The notes under the pieces are model-generated. The model worked only from the letters and a program-made list of their open reading frames with translations, ran no database searches and was not told the DNA's origin. The translations under genes were made by a program, and so were the position numbers. Positions 1-10,153 of a stretch of 64,000 nt of DNA are shown piece after piece; the first letter of the stretch is position 1, and the number at the start of each line of letters is the position of its first letter. Location: contig CAVOXR010000014.1 of NCBI GenBank assembly GCA_963700475.1, positions 124,001 to 188,000 on the forward strand, given 5' to 3'. The DNA is from Prado023 sp963700475 (lineage in GTDB: Bacteria > Actinomycetota > Actinomycetes > S36-B12 > CAIYMF01).

Positions 1-582
1 GAGGGGTACGTCACCACCCTGCTGGCCGTCCTGGAGGTCCCGGCGATCATCGTCGGCCTGATGCTCGCGGGGCGGCACGTCACGCGCTCAGCCTCCTGGG
101 GCGAGTCGCTGCGCGAGATCCTGACCGGTCGCAGCATCCTGCTGCTGGTCGGCGGCCTCCTGCTCGGGCTGGTCACCGGGAAGGCCGGCTACGAGAAGGT
201 CGAGCCGTTCTTCGGCGGGCTGTTCGTGGGCGTGCTGACCCTCTTCCTGCTCGAGATGGGCGTGATCGCCGCCAAGCGGCTGCGCGACCTGCCCAAGGCC
301 GGTCCGGGCCTGGTCCTGTTCGCGATCGGCTTCCCGATCGTGTCCGGCACGATGGGGATCGTCGCCGGGCTCGCGGTGGGACTGTCAACTGGCGGTGCAG
401 CGATCCTCGGGGTGCTCACGGCCAGCGCCTCGTACATCGCGGCCCCTGCTGCCGTTCGCCTGGCCCTGCCCGATGCCAACCCCGGCTACTACCTGACCGC
501 CAGCCTGGGCATCACCTTCCCGTTCAACCTGATCATCGGAATCCCGCTCTACCTGGGCATCGCCCAGGCGTTGAGCGGGTGA
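1..582 (+). CDS. sbtA: Sodium-dependent bicarbonate transporter SbtA family, 5' truncated by window
   Basis: Membrane permease of the SbtA (DUF897) family, which imports HCO3- with Na+ in cyanobacteria. The reading frame is open from base 1, so the N-terminal part lies outside the window; 193 residues are visible. The visible part is almost entirely hydrophobic, with about six transmembrane segments, including a charged stretch MGVIAAKRLRDLPKAG between helices and the small-residue helix TASASYIAAPAAVRLA, both typical of the family. It ends 10 bp before the PII-like gene, the usual sbtA-sbtB order. Family assignment is good; whether bicarbonate is the substrate in this heterotroph-like genome is inference. 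Confidence 0.85.
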   Translation, partial: EGYVTTLLAVLEVPAIIVGLMLAGRHVTRSASWGESLREILTGRSILLLVGGLLLGLVTGKAGYEKVEPFFGGLFVGVLTLFLLEMGVIAAKRLRDLPKAGPGLVLFAIGFPIVSGTMGIVAGLAVGLSTGGAAILGVLTASASYIAAPAAVRLALPDANPGYYLTASLGITFPFNLIIGIPLYLGIAQALSG

Positions 583-592
583 GAGGAGCACC

Positions 593-895
593 ATGCAGAC
601 CGAGGACATCGTCCTGGTGACCGTGGTCGCCGAGGCCGTCGTCGAGCACCGACTCGTCCGTGATGTGGCGGCTGCCGGAGCCCATGGCTGGACCGTCTGT
701 GATGCGCGTGGCCAGGGCTCCCGCGGGGTCAGGGCGGCAGAGTTCGAGGGGTCGAACATCCGGCTCGAGACGCTGGTCTCCGCCGAGGTGGCCGACCGGT
801 TCCTCGAGGTGCTCGCCCGGGACTACTTCCCGCGATACGCCGTCGTGGCATGGACGACCCCCGCACAGGTGGTGCGCGCGGCGAAGTACGTCTGA
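593..895 (+). CDS. sbtB: PII-like signalling protein SbtB
   Basis: A 100-residue PII-fold protein. In cyanobacteria SbtB is a trimer that binds adenine nucleotides and controls its partner SbtA at the membrane. The ATG follows a GAGGAG ribosome site. The beta-alpha-beta layout is visible (DIVLVTVVAEAVVEHRLVRD at the start, VSAEVADRFLEVLARDYFP in the middle, a terminal YAVVAWTTPAQVVRA strand). It lacks the tyrosine T-loop of GlnB/GlnK and the C-terminal cysteine pair seen in some cyanobacterial SbtB proteins. Its position 10 bp after sbtA is the strongest argument for the assignment. Confidence 0.82.
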   Translation: MQTEDIVLVTVVAEAVVEHRLVRDVAAAGAHGWTVCDARGQGSRGVRAAEFEGSNIRLETLVSAEVADRFLEVLARDYFPRYAVVAWTTPAQVVRAAKYV

Positions 896-1075
896 CCGGT
901 TCACCGTCTGCGTCCCGCGCTCCGGTTCGCGCTCCGGCCTGCACCTCGCGGTCTGGACTCCTCGCGCCCGACGTCCCGTCGGGACGTCCCGTGCCGACCC
1001 GCGCGCCCGTCCCGGGCGCCTCAGAGCCGGACCTGCGGGAGCGACCCATCGATCCCGCGGACTACTGTCGCCGAC

Positions 1076-2540
1076 GTGACCGACGCCCGCTCGACCCCGC
1101 ACGGTCGACACGACGACAGACGACGCCCTGGGCACCAGCGACGCCACCGACCTGATCGAGCGGCTCGCGCGGCGCGAGGTGTCGGCCGCGGAGCTGCGAC
1201 AAGCCGCGATGGCCCGGGCCCGGGCTGCCAACCCGCACCTGAACGCCGTCGCCCACTGGTTCGACGATCCGGTCCGCACCGAGGTGGTCGTGCCCGACGA
1301 CGCCCCCCTGGCCGGGATCCCCACGTTCATCAAGGACAACGAGGAGGTGGCCGGCTTCCCGACGACCCAGGGGTCACGTGCCGTGCCGGACATCCCGGCG
1401 CCGGCCTGCTCCCCGATCGTCGCCGCGCTCCTCGGGCTCGGGCTCGAGCCGCTCGGGGCGAGCACCATGCCCGAGTTCGGGCTGACGGCGAACACCGAGT
1501 CCAGCCGCTACGGCCCCACCCGCAACCCGTGGGACACCGACCGGTCGGCAGGCGGGTCCAGCGGCGGATCGGCGGCCATGGTGGCGGCCGGGGTCGTCCC
1601 GATGGCACACGCCAACGATGGGGGTGGCTCGATCCGGATCCCGGCGTCCTGCTGCGGGCTCGTGGGCCTGAAGCCGTCGCGCGGGCGACTGCCGATGAAC
1701 CCCCTGAAGGAGCGGATCCCGGTGCGGATCGCGGCGCAGGGCGTCGTCACCCGCTCCGTCCGCGACACGGCGCTGCTCCTCGCGCTGACCGACCCCGCCC
1801 GCCCCGACGCCGGGCTGCCGCCCATCGGGCACGTCACCCGTCCGGGCACCGAGCGGCTGCGGATCGGGATGTGCGTGAGCACGCTGCGGGGTCTCCCGTT
1901 GAGCCCGGACACCGTGGCAGCGGTCCGCAGCGCGGGGGCCCTGTTCGAGGATCTCGGGCACCACGTGGAGGAGGTCGGGCCCCCGGTCGGGGAGGAGTTC
2001 GCGACGGACTTCCTGCGCTACTGGGCGCTGCTGGCATTCGTGCTGCACCACAGCGGGTCGGCGGCCTACGGCAAGGGCTTCGACGGGACGCAGGTCGAGG
2101 AGTTCACCAGGGGACTGAGCAAGATGCTCAACCGGCAGATCGATCGGGTCCCCGGCTCGATCCGCCGGCTGCGTCAGCTCTCACGCAACCCCGATGCCGG
2201 GTTCGAGAAGTACGACCTGTTCCTCTCCCCGGTCACGGGATACCCGGCTCCCCCCATCGGCTTCCTGGGCCCCGATGTCGAGTTCCGCACGCACCTCGTG
2301 CGCCTGATCCAGTTCGCCTCGATGACACCGGTGCAGAACGTGTCCGGCGCCCCGGCGATGTCCCTTCCGCTGGGCCGCTCCGCCGAGGGCCGCCCGATCG
2401 GCGTGCACCTGGCCGCACCGTTCGGCCACGAGCGACGGCTGCTGGAGGTCGCCCTCGAGCTGGAGCAGGCAGCACCGTGGCCGGTCCGGACGACACCCTC
2501 AGACGCCCCGAGTGGGGCCGGCGACATCGTCAGGGGTTGA
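1076..2540 (+). CDS. Amidase signature family hydrolase (apparent frameshift near the start)
   Basis: Amidase signature (AS) enzyme that hydrolyses a carboxamide or ester; substrate not predictable. The core is intact: the Lys region TFIKDNEEVAG, the Ser-rich loop AGGSSGGSAAMVAAG and the GGGSIRIPASCCGLVGLKPS segment supply the Ser-Ser-Lys triad. The uninterrupted frame has its only start at GTG 1179, which would remove the usual first helix; upstream in the same frame the codons read ATDLIERLARREVSAAEL, typical of AS N-termini, but without a start codon. GTG 1076, 7 nt after a TACTGT -10 box, connects to this frame if one base near 1094-1098 is extra, giving 487 residues. The shift position is uncertain. 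The 3' end overlaps the convergent tspO by 11 bp. Confidence 0.8.
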
Positions 2541-3003
2541 GGCGGGCGTAGCCGAACGCCAGGGACGTCGCCAGGCTGACCCAGATCAGGTAGGGCAGGA
2601 GCGCGATCGCGCCGCCACGCGTGACCGACCAGGTCAGGACGACCAGCACCAGCGTCAGCACCGCCGCACCCGCCAGCGCGACCGCCGACGCGGTCAGCTG
2701 GTGAGGGACGTAGAACAGGTAGGCCCAGGACAGCGCGCAGACCACGCTGGCCGCGCCCACGGCCAGCCACGCGCCCACGACCCCGGGGCTGCCGCGCTGG
2801 GCGACGATCACGCCCACCACCGCCAGGGCGACGAAGTTGTAGGGCCAGATGAGCCCGAAGACGATGTCCGGCGGCTGCCAGCTCGGTCGAGTGAGCCCGG
2901 CGTACCACCCGGGGTTGGCCGACACCCAGACCCCGGATCCCACCGCGTACACGACCACGAGGGCCACGACGGCCACGGACGCGAGCACTCGCCAGGTGGT
3001 CAT
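2530..3003 (-). CDS. tspO: TspO/MBR family membrane protein
   Basis: A 157-residue protein with five predicted transmembrane helices, matching the tryptophan-rich sensory protein/mitochondrial benzodiazepine receptor family that binds porphyrins and other hydrophobic ligands. Family marks are the GWYAGLTRPSWQPPDIVFGLIWPYNF segment (shown here in part as LTRPSWQPP and IWPYNF) after helix 1, and conserved Trp and Tyr residues in later helices (SWAYLFY, LIWVSLATSLAF). The ATG at 3003 was preferred to an in-frame upstream start because the extra 47 residues would be Arg/Gly-rich and unlike the family. Convergent with the amidase gene. Confidence 0.85.
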   Translation of the reverse strand: MTTWRVLASVAVVALVVVYAVGSGVWVSANPGWYAGLTRPSWQPPDIVFGLIWPYNFVALAVVGVIVAQRGSPGVVGAWLAVGAASVVCALSWAYLFYVPHQLTASAVALAGAAVLTLVLVVLTWSVTRGGAIALLPYLIWVSLATSLAFGYARLNP

Positions 3004-3195
3004 GGACGAAGGATGGCCCAGATCAGGCCGCCGCGCTGGCCAATCCGACGCCACGCGCGCCCCGCGCCACCGTCCTGCGCCTCGCGACCCGCGGTCGGCA
3101 GGCCTCGCCTGATCCCGTGGGCCGCGCACCGCCGTCCGCCCCACCCCGCCCGGGTCGGTCGGTCCCTCCAGCTCCGTCCCTCGCGTGGCCCGGCC

Positions 3196-3768
3196 TCAGA
3201 GGACCTGGTCGAGCCAGGCCGCCAGCCGGTCGGATGCGGCGGCCAGCGACTGGCTCCAGGTCATCGCGGCCCCGTGGCCGGCGTCGTCGCTGATCGTCTT
3301 GGCCAGGCGCACGGGAACGCCCAGCCGGGTGGCCGAGGCCGCGACGGCGTAGCCCTCCATGTCGACCAGGTGGGCGCGCTCGGCCAGGGCATCGCGGTCC
3401 TCCGGCGAGGAGATGAAACGGTCGCCGGTGGCCAGCACCACCCCGGAGTCGCCCAGCTCGAGCCGCGGGGACGGATCCGATCCGACCAGCGTCGCGATCG
3501 CCCGGCCGTTGACGTCGTGCTGGAGGACGGCCCCGATCTCGTGCACGATCCCCGCGGCGAGGGCACCGGGGCGTAGCGCACCGGCCGTCCCGAGGTTGAG
3601 GATCACGCTCGGGCGATGCGCCATGGCCGCCCATGTCGTGGCCGTGGCCGCCCGGACCTTGCCGACGCCGGTGACCACCGTGGGCACCCGGTGGGCGAAC
3701 GCCTGGGCCTCCTCGATCACGGCGACCACGACCAAGGGCTGGCCGGGGCGCGGCGCAGGACCGTGCAT
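3196..3768 (-). CDS. Nucleoside phosphorylase superfamily nucleosidase
   Basis: A 190-residue member of the purine/uridine phosphorylase superfamily (MTA/SAH nucleosidase type). Recognisable parts are NLGTAGALRPG (substrate loop), ATGDRFISSPEDR, and LVDMEGYAVAASATRLGVP, where the Met-Glu pair contacts the nucleoside ribose and base; then AKTISDDAG, whose Asp normally protonates the base. The ATG at 3768 follows a CGGAGG ribosome site at 9 nt; the upstream GTG (3777) abuts that site and is too close. It is shorter than the usual 230 residues, so the exact substrate is uncertain. Confidence 0.75.
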   Translation of the reverse strand: MHGPAPRPGQPLVVVAVIEEAQAFAHRVPTVVTGVGKVRAATATTWAAMAHRPSVILNLGTAGALRPGALAAGIVHEIGAVLQHDVNGRAIATLVGSDPSPRLELGDSGVVLATGDRFISSPEDRDALAERAHLVDMEGYAVAASATRLGVPVRLAKTISDDAGHGAAMTWSQSLAAASDRLAAWLDQVL

Positions 3769-3828
3769 CTCGAACACCCTCCGCAGGCTACCGCGCCCCC
3801 AGCGCCCACCGAATCCCGTCGGGTCTGA

Positions 3829-3863
3829 GCCGATCGCGTTCGTCGAGATCCGACGCGATCGGC
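3829..3863. repeat. Palindrome, 11-bp perfect arms
   Basis: GCCGATCGCGT at 3829-3839 is repeated inverted as ACGCGATCGGC at 3853-3863 with a 13-nt loop. It lies in the 213-bp gap between the nucleosidase and penicillin-binding protein genes, which are divergent, so a terminator role is unlikely. A related GACGCGATC occurs again just downstream (about 3882). Confidence 0.6.
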
Positions 3864-3981
3864 CTCCGGACCCAGCGAACCCGACGCGATCTCCCGAGGG
3901 TTCGCCGCCCCGGGCCCCGCGGCGGGCGCGTGGGCGATGGGGGAGGATTGGGGCATCTCACGCCGACCCGCAAGGAGCATC

Positions 3982-5841
3982 GTGGCCCGCATGCTGCGCT
4001 CTACCCTGGCCTGCATCCTGCTCATGCTGATCGCCGCATGCGGCTCGGGGGCGGACCAGAAGGCTGCAGAAGCACTGGCTTCGCAGCTCGCGACAGCCCT
4101 CACAGCCGGCCAGCTGGGCGACGTGCCGATCCGGGGCGGCGGTCAGGCCGAACTGGACGCGGTCGTCGCCGGCATGGATGGCATCCCGGCGACGGTGACC
4201 GTGGACACGGTCGAGGTGGAGGGCGACAGCGCAACGGCGACGCTGGGCTGGCAGTGGGAGACCCGGGGCGAGCCCTGGAGCTACACGACGACGGCGCAGC
4301 TGGAGAAGGTCGACGACCAGTGGGCGGTCAAGTGGGCGCCGGCGCTGGTCGAGCCCTCCCTCACCGCCGCCGAGTCGCTCGACGCAAGGACGACAAGACC
4401 CGTGCGCGGCGACATCCTCGGCGCGGGGGGTGAACCCCTGGTGACGCTGCGGCCGGTGATGCGCCTCGGCATCGACAAGACGAAGGTACCCGCGGACGAG
4501 GCGGCGGACTCCGCCCGCGCCCTGGCGGAGCTGCTGGATATCGACGCAAAGGCCTACGAGAAGGCCGTGAAGGCGGCGGGCCCCAAGGCGTTCGTCGAGG
4601 CCCTGGTCCTGCGGGACAAGGACACCAAGGCCCTGTCCCAGGAGGCGGTGGAGGCCATCCCCGGCGCTGTCGGACTCGCCGACGAGCGGCCCCTGGCACC
4701 CACCCGGGACTTCGCCGGCGAGATCCTGGGGCGGGTGGGTCCCGCGACGGCCGAGATCGTGGAGAAGTCCGGCGGCTCGGTGAAGCCCGGCGACCAGGTG
4801 GGCCTGTCGGGACTCCAGGCGCGGTACGACGAGACGCTCGGGGGCACACCGGGGGTCGTCGTGACGGCGAAGGCCGGCGATCAGGAGCGCACGGTCCACA
4901 CCACCGCGGTCGCCGACGGCCAGCCGCTGCGCACGACCCTCGACGAGGACCTGCAGAAGGCAGCCGAGGAGGCGCTGGACGGCGTCGGGCCGGCGAGTGC
5001 CCTGGTGGCGCTGCGTCCGTCCACCGGTGAGATCCTTGCCGCTGCGAACGGGGCCGGATCCGACGGCTACAACACCGCGACCTTCGGGCAGTACGCGCCG
5101 GGGTCCACGATGAAGGTGGTCACGGCGCTGGCCCTGATGCGGGCCGGAGTCCAGCCCAAGGACCTGGTGGCGTGCACGCGAGAGATCGTCGTCGACGGCA
5201 AGACCTTCACGAACTACGACGACTACCCCGCCAGCGGCATCGGGGACATCCCGCTGCGATCCGCAGTGGCCAACTCCTGCAACACGGCCATGATCTCGCA
5301 GCGCGAGAAGCTGACCGGCGAGGATCTCGCCGGGGCGGCCGCGGCACTCGGGCTCGGCGTGGACCACGACCTCGGCTTCCCGGCCTTCTTCGGGCAGGTC
5401 CCGGAGCCGGCGTCCGCGACGGAGCAGGCTGCCTCGCTGATCGGCCAGGGCAAGGTCCTCGCCTCACCCATGGCCATGGCGGCCGTCGCCGGGTCCGTGG
5501 CCGAGGGCAGGGCGGTGGTGCCCCGGCTCCTGCCGGACCTCCCTGCGCCCACGGCCGACCCGGCCGCCCCCCTCACGCCGGAGGAGGCCGACGCCCTTCG
5601 CGACATGATGCGCGCTGTCGTCACCGAGGGCACCGCGAGGTTCCTCGCGGACCTGCCCGGCGACCCCGTCGGCGCCAAGACGGGCACGGCGGAGTTCGGC
5701 ACGGGCACCCCGCCGGACACCCACGCCTGGATGATCGCCACCCAGGGCGACCTGGCGGTCGCCGTGTTCGTGGAGGAGGGGCAGTCGGGCTCGCAGACCG
5801 CGGGTCCGATCCTGGAGGAGTTCCTGCGCAAGGCCGGGTAG
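3982..5841 (+). CDS. Class B penicillin-binding protein, lipoprotein, transpeptidase
   Basis: Peptidoglycan DD-transpeptidase of 619 residues. A lipoprotein signal (LMLIAACGS) anchors it; residues about 25-130 look like an NTF2-like MecA N-terminal domain, followed by the PBP dimerisation domain (VRGDILGAGGEPLV onwards) and a transpeptidase domain from about 325. All three catalytic motifs are present: STMK with Ser375, SCN at 432-434, and KTGT at 566. The start is GTG 3982, 4 nt after AAGGAG; an upstream in-frame ATG (3937) would place 15 charged residues before the signal peptide. Domain order resembles Mycobacterium PbpA-like/MecA-type proteins. Confidence 0.92.
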   Translation: MARMLRSTLACILLMLIAACGSGADQKAAEALASQLATALTAGQLGDVPIRGGGQAELDAVVAGMDGIPATVTVDTVEVEGDSATATLGWQWETRGEPWSYTTTAQLEKVDDQWAVKWAPALVEPSLTAAESLDARTTRPVRGDILGAGGEPLVTLRPVMRLGIDKTKVPADEAADSARALAELLDIDAKAYEKAVKAAGPKAFVEALVLRDKDTKALSQEAVEAIPGAVGLADERPLAPTRDFAGEILGRVGPATAEIVEKSGGSVKPGDQVGLSGLQARYDETLGGTPGVVVTAKAGDQERTVHTTAVADGQPLRTTLDEDLQKAAEEALDGVGPASALVALRPSTGEILAAANGAGSDGYNTATFGQYAPGSTMKVVTALALMRAGVQPKDLVACTREIVVDGKTFTNYDDYPASGIGDIPLRSAVANSCNTAMISQREKLTGEDLAGAAAALGLGVDHDLGFPAFFGQVPEPASATEQAASLIGQGKVLASPMAMAAVAGSVAEGRAVVPRLLPDLPAPTADPAAPLTPEEADALRDMMRAVVTEGTARFLADLPGDPVGAKTGTAEFGTGTPPDTHAWMIATQGDLAVAVFVEEGQSGSQTAGPILEEFLRKAG

Positions 5842-5975
5842 GCCTCCTCGGCAGGCGCCGCAGGCCGCCGTCGAGTTCGCGACCGGCCGCCAGACGGGGT
5901 TACGCGGGGTGCGGTTGCGGCAGCCGGCCTGCTGGGCCGAGTAGGGGCCTCGACGATGCGCGCCGAAGGGTCGGA

Positions 5976-7302
5976 TCAGCGCTCGGACAGGAGTCCGGCG
6001 ATCGTGGTGTGCCCGCGCGCTTGGGCATGTTGGAGGGCGGTGACGCCGTCGTTGTCTGCGATGGTGGGGTCGGCTCCGGCGTCCAGGAGAAGGCGCACGA
6101 TCTCCTGGTGGTCGGGGCCGCCGTCGCCGAGGATGACGGCCTCGAGCAGTGCGGTCCAGCCGAGGGAGTTGACGTGGTTGACGTCGATGTCGGTCTGCAG
6201 GATCCGTTGGACGTAGTCGACGTGCCCGCGTTCGCTGGCCGGGATCAGCGAGGTCCCACCGAACCGGTTGCGGACGGTCAGGTCGGGGTCGGCGGGGAGC
6301 AGCGCCTCGAGCATCGGGACGCTGCCGGTCACGCCGGTGACCAGCCAGGGGGTGTCGTGGCGGTCGTCGAGGGCGTCGGGGTCGGCACCCAGGGCGACGA
6401 GCAGCCGCGCGACGTCGACCCGGTCGTTGGCTGCCGCGAGCAGCAGCGCCGTGCGCTTCTTGGCGTCGCGCGCCTCGAGGTCCGCCCCGGCCCGCAACGC
6501 GAGCGCGGCCAGGTCGGGGTCGCCGGTGCGCGCGGCGCGCAGCAGCGCGGCATCGGGGTCGGGCATCTCGGGCGGGTCCAGGGCGGTGCGCAGGATGGAC
6601 TCGATGCCGGGGTAGCCACGCTGCTGGGCCATCTGAAGGGGGGTCAGTCCCTCGTTGGCTGGAGCGGCGGGAGAGTTCGACGCCGCCGGCGACCAGGGCC
6701 CGGATCGTGTCGTGGTAGCGGCGGGTGTCCTGGCCCAGCCAGATGGCCTCGTGGATGGCCTGATAGCCGATCCGGTTCACGTGGTCCCGGTCGATGCCGG
6801 CCTGCAGCAGGCGTCCGACGACCAGGGCGTGTCCGCGTTCGGCGGCCCGGATCAGCCCGGTGCCGTTCCAGGAGTCCTTGTCGTCGATCAGGGCGCCGTG
6901 GGCCAGCGTGAGGTCGAGCAGGTCGAGGTAGCCCTCGCTGGTGGTGATCAGGTAGGCGGACTGTTCGGTGTTGTCCTTGGCGTTGACGTCCGCGCCGCGC
7001 TCGATGAGCGCCACGGCCCGGCCGAGGTCGTTGTCCCAGGTGACCGCACGCAGTTGCTCGTCCAGCGCGGCCTGCTCTGCGCGGCTGATCGGGGCTGCCT
7101 CCGCTGGGTCGGGCGAAGGCGTTGCGGGTGGCACCGGGGTGCTGGGTGCCGGCGCCATCGCGGGTGCGCTGGACGCGGGGGCACTCGGTGCCGAACCCGT
7201 CACCGGAGCCCGGTCGGGCTGCGGCGTGCCGACGCCGCACCCTGCCAGGGCCAGGACCGGCAGGGCCACGGCCACACGGAGGTGACGCGACAGTCGACCC
7301 AT
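5976..7302 (-). CDS. Ankyrin-repeat lipoprotein (apparent frameshift)
   Basis: Exported lipoprotein (signal ending LALAGCGVG) with a Ser/Pro/Ala-rich linker to about residue 75, then about ten ankyrin repeats (for example ALIERGADVNAKDN, LLLDAGADPTIADNDGVTAL). The frame is broken near 6671-6676: the upstream part ends after ALVAGGVEL and the downstream part resumes as AAPANEGLTPLQMAQQRG. Dropping one base gives a continuous 441-residue protein and an intact repeat across the junction. The start ATG 7302 sits 8 nt from a GGGAGG site. Ankyrin repeats bind proteins; the partner is unknown. Confidence 0.78.
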
Positions 7303-7638
7303 AAGGTCAGCCTCCCTCATGCTGCGGGTAGGGGCAACGAGACCTCAGCCCACGGCACGCGCAGCGACGCATCGGGTTCCGCGCTGATCTGCGCCGAGTT
7401 GATGACGCGTCAGTGAGCGCTGCCACGCCCGCCCCGAGGGCACCCGACAGGGCTCCGATACGACGCGGCAGGCGCACGATTCGCTGCGCCTGCGCGGATA
7501 GCGCCACGAACCCCGCCCCCAAGAACGCCGGGCGCTCCCGATGAGACCCCCGAAGCGCGCAGAACCCCCGTTCGTGGCAATGTCGTAACCAATGCCGGGG
7601 AGGTTCCGCAACCACCCCGCGCCCGCGCCGCGCGCGCG
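7303..7638. other. Non-coding stretch upstream of the ankyrin lipoprotein
   Basis: I see no convincing gene in this 336-bp gap. Open frames here have no family resemblance and are by-products of high GC. It should hold the promoter of the ankyrin lipoprotein; no clear -10/-35 pair stood out. Confidence 0.5.
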
Positions 7639-7723
7639 CGGCGGGGGTGGGATTTGAACCCACGGTGGGTTGCCCCACGGCGGTTTTCAAGACCGCTGCC
7701 CTAGGCCACTAGGCGACCCCGCC
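7639..7723 (-). tRNA. tRNA-Ser (anticodon UGA)
   Basis: An 85-nt cloverleaf: acceptor arms GGCGGGG (from 7723) and CCCCGCC, T arm GTGGG-TTCAAAT-CCCAC, anticodon loop CTTGAAA with anticodon TGA, and a long variable arm as expected for class II tRNA-Ser. The discriminator base is G, also typical for serine. CCA is not encoded. A second tRNA-Ser and serS are in the same window. Confidence 0.95.
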
Positions 7724-7864
7724 TCGGCGGGGGGACCGCGAGCGGACCACCAGCCGGGGACAATCATGGCGCACGGCCGCACGGACGGGAAACCCGCCCG
7801 GCGCCCGGCGCCCTCCCTGCCTCCCGGTGCGAGCCGAGGGCCATGACGCGGGACTGCGTCGCAC

Positions 7865-7908
7865 CATCGCACCGCTGGACCGTCGCACCGTCGCACCGTC
7901 GCACCGCA
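7865..7908. repeat. Short tandem repeat, 8-bp unit CGTCGCAC
   Basis: Three perfect head-to-tail copies of CGTCGCAC (7881-7904), flanked by degenerate copies (CATCGCAC before, CGCACC after). It lies just upstream of the decarboxylase promoter. Function unknown; copy number could vary by slippage. Confidence 0.75.
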
Positions 7909-7935
7909 CCCGCGATCGCACTACGGTGGGCACCC

Positions 7936-9295
7936 ATGGCCCGAGACATGCACACCCACGACGAGCGGCTGACCCGCATGGTGCTGACCGCCATGCACGA
8001 CCGCCTCGCGATGGACCCGGTCCCCCTCGACCGGCCCGGCGATGTGCCGGCCCTCACCGCCCAGCTCGACGGGCTCATCACCGCGGGGGGCACCGACCCG
8101 CATCGCGTGATGGAGATGTGGACCGACGTCCTGGCCCCGCACGTGATGAGCTCGGACGCCGTCAACTTCCTCGCATTCATCCCGGCCGCACCGACCAAGG
8201 CCGCCCTGCTGTTCGACATGCTCGTCTCCGGAGCAAGCATCCAGGGGATCTCCGCGCTGGAGGCCGCCGGGGCGATCGCCGCGGAGAACCAGGTGCTGCG
8301 GCTCATCGCCGACCTTGCGGGCCTGCCCGCCAGCGCCGGCGGCGTGTTCGTGTCGGGCGGCTCGGCCGGCAACCTGTCGGCCCTCACGGTCGCCCGGGAC
8401 ACCGGCCGCAGGAAGCGCGGGCTGGGCCGCGGCGACCTCACCCGAGTAGCAGTCAGCGACCAGGCGCACTCGTCGATCAAGAACGCGCTGTCGATCCTGG
8501 ACATGGAGGCGCTGGTCGTCCCGACCGACAACCACGTGCTGACCGGACCGGCCCTCGCCGCCGCCCTGGATGCCGACCCGGACGCCGCCAACGTGGTCGG
8601 CGTCGTGGCCACCTCGGGCACCACGAACGCGGGGATCATCGACGACCTGGCGACCGTCGGCGAGGTCGCCCGTGCGCGCGACCTGTGGTTCCACGTGGAC
8701 GGGGCGTACGGCGGCGGCGGGCTGTTCGCCCCCTCGGTGCGCCCGCTGTACGCCGGGCTCGAGCATGCCGACTCGTTCATCGTCGACCCGCACAAGTGGA
8801 TGTTCGCGCCCTACGACTGCGCCGCCCTGCTCTACCGCGAACCGCGCCTGGCCAAGGCGGTGCACACCCAGGACGCCAGCTACCTCGATGTGATCCACAC
8901 CGACGAGGACGAGTGGAACCCCAGCGACCTCGCGTACCACCTGACGCGGCGCGCCCGGGGCCTGCCGCTCTGGTTCTCCCTCGCGGTCAACGGGACGGAC
9001 GCCTACACGCGCGCCGTCGAGGCGTCGCTGGAGCTCGCGCGCTGGACTGCACGGCAGGTCGAGGCCAGCGAGCACCTGACCCTGCTGCGCGAGCCGACCC
9101 TGTCGATCGTCCTGTTCGAGCGCCACGGCTGGGAGCCTGCCGACTACGACCGCTGGGCCGCCGCGCTGCTCGACGACCAGGTCGCTCTGGTGACCTCCAC
9201 GAAGTGGGAGGGCCGCACGGTCGGTCGCCTGGTCTTCCTGCACCCCCGAACGACCCGCGAGCTGGTGGAGCAAGGTCCTCGCCGAGATGGCCTGA
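7936..9295 (+). CDS. Group II pyridoxal-phosphate-dependent decarboxylase (apparent frameshift at the C-terminus)
   Basis: PLP enzyme of the group II amino-acid decarboxylase family (aromatic amino acid, glutamate and diaminobutyrate decarboxylases). Visible marks are VSGGSAGNLSAL (phosphate binding), DQAHSSIKNA (His stacking on the ring), WFHVDGAYGGGG (Asp to the pyridine N), and DPHKWMF with the Schiff-base Lys287. The open frame runs on to 9816 over the opposite-strand gene, but one extra A at 9272-9273 explains this: without it the end reads EQVLAEMA and stops at 9295, a 452-residue protein. The ATG at 7936 lies 8 nt after a TACGGT -10 box, suggesting a leaderless mRNA. Substrate unknown. 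Confidence 0.85.
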
Positions 9296-9303
9296 GCTGG
9301 TCC

Positions 9304-9329
9304 GGTCGGAGTCGGGACCGACCCCGGCG
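9304..9329. terminator. Possible terminator between convergent genes
   Basis: A GC-rich hairpin around GGTCGG and CCGACC lies between the decarboxylase stop and the end of the enoyl-CoA hydratase gene. There is no U tract, so intrinsic termination is only a suggestion. Confidence 0.35.
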
Positions 9330-9350
9330 GGGCAGCGAGGGCCGTCCGTC

Positions 9351-10153
9351 TCACCCCTGCGGGACCCAGGGGGCGGGCTGGCGTGACAGGAACGCCATCA
9401 TCCCCGCGGCCGCCTCCGGGGAGGCGAACAGTCGCGCCGACAGGGCAGCGGTGTGCGCGAAGCCCTCCTCGCGGCTCATCCCCGGGACGACGCGCAGCAG
9501 GTCCTTCGTGTGGGTCAGGGCCTCGGGTCCGCCGGCCACCAGCGACGTCACCCAGGCGTCCACCACGGCGTCGAGCTCCTCGTCGGCGACCACCCGGTTC
9601 ACCATGCCGGCGACGGCCATACGCGCGGCCGGGACACGGTCCCCGGTGAGCAGGAGCTCCTGTGCATCGGCGCGGTGCATCCGCGCGAGGCAGACCACGC
9701 TGATCACAGCGGGCGCCAGGCCCAGGCGCACCTCGGAGAACGCGAACTTCGCGGACTCCGCTGCCACCGAGAGGTCCGCGGCCGCGACCAGCCCGTTGCC
9801 CCCGCCCGCCACGTGACCCTGCACCCGGGCGATCACGGGCTTGGGGTTGTCCAGGATCGCGGTGAGGACCTCGACCAGCGCCGCCGGACCGGAGCCTGTG
9901 AACGACGAGGCATCAGCCGCCGACGCACCCCGAAGGTCCGCCCCCGAGCAGAACGTGTTGCCCGACCCGGTGAGGACGACGACCCGTACCGCCGGGTCGG
10001 CGCCAGCCGTCCGAAGGTGCTCGGCCAGCAGACCCATGCCCGAGGCGGTGAGCATGTTGCGCGCGTCCGGACGGTTCATCGTGATGGTCGCGACCTGGCC
10101 GGCCACCTCGAGCAGGACCTCAGGCGCCGGGGCCTCGGTCGCGGTCGGGTCGC

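Noticed and set aside
7936..9816. Decarboxylase with a 170-residue C-terminal extension.
   Set aside because: The extension is antisense to the conserved enoyl-CoA hydratase gene and vanishes if one A at 9272-9273 is removed.
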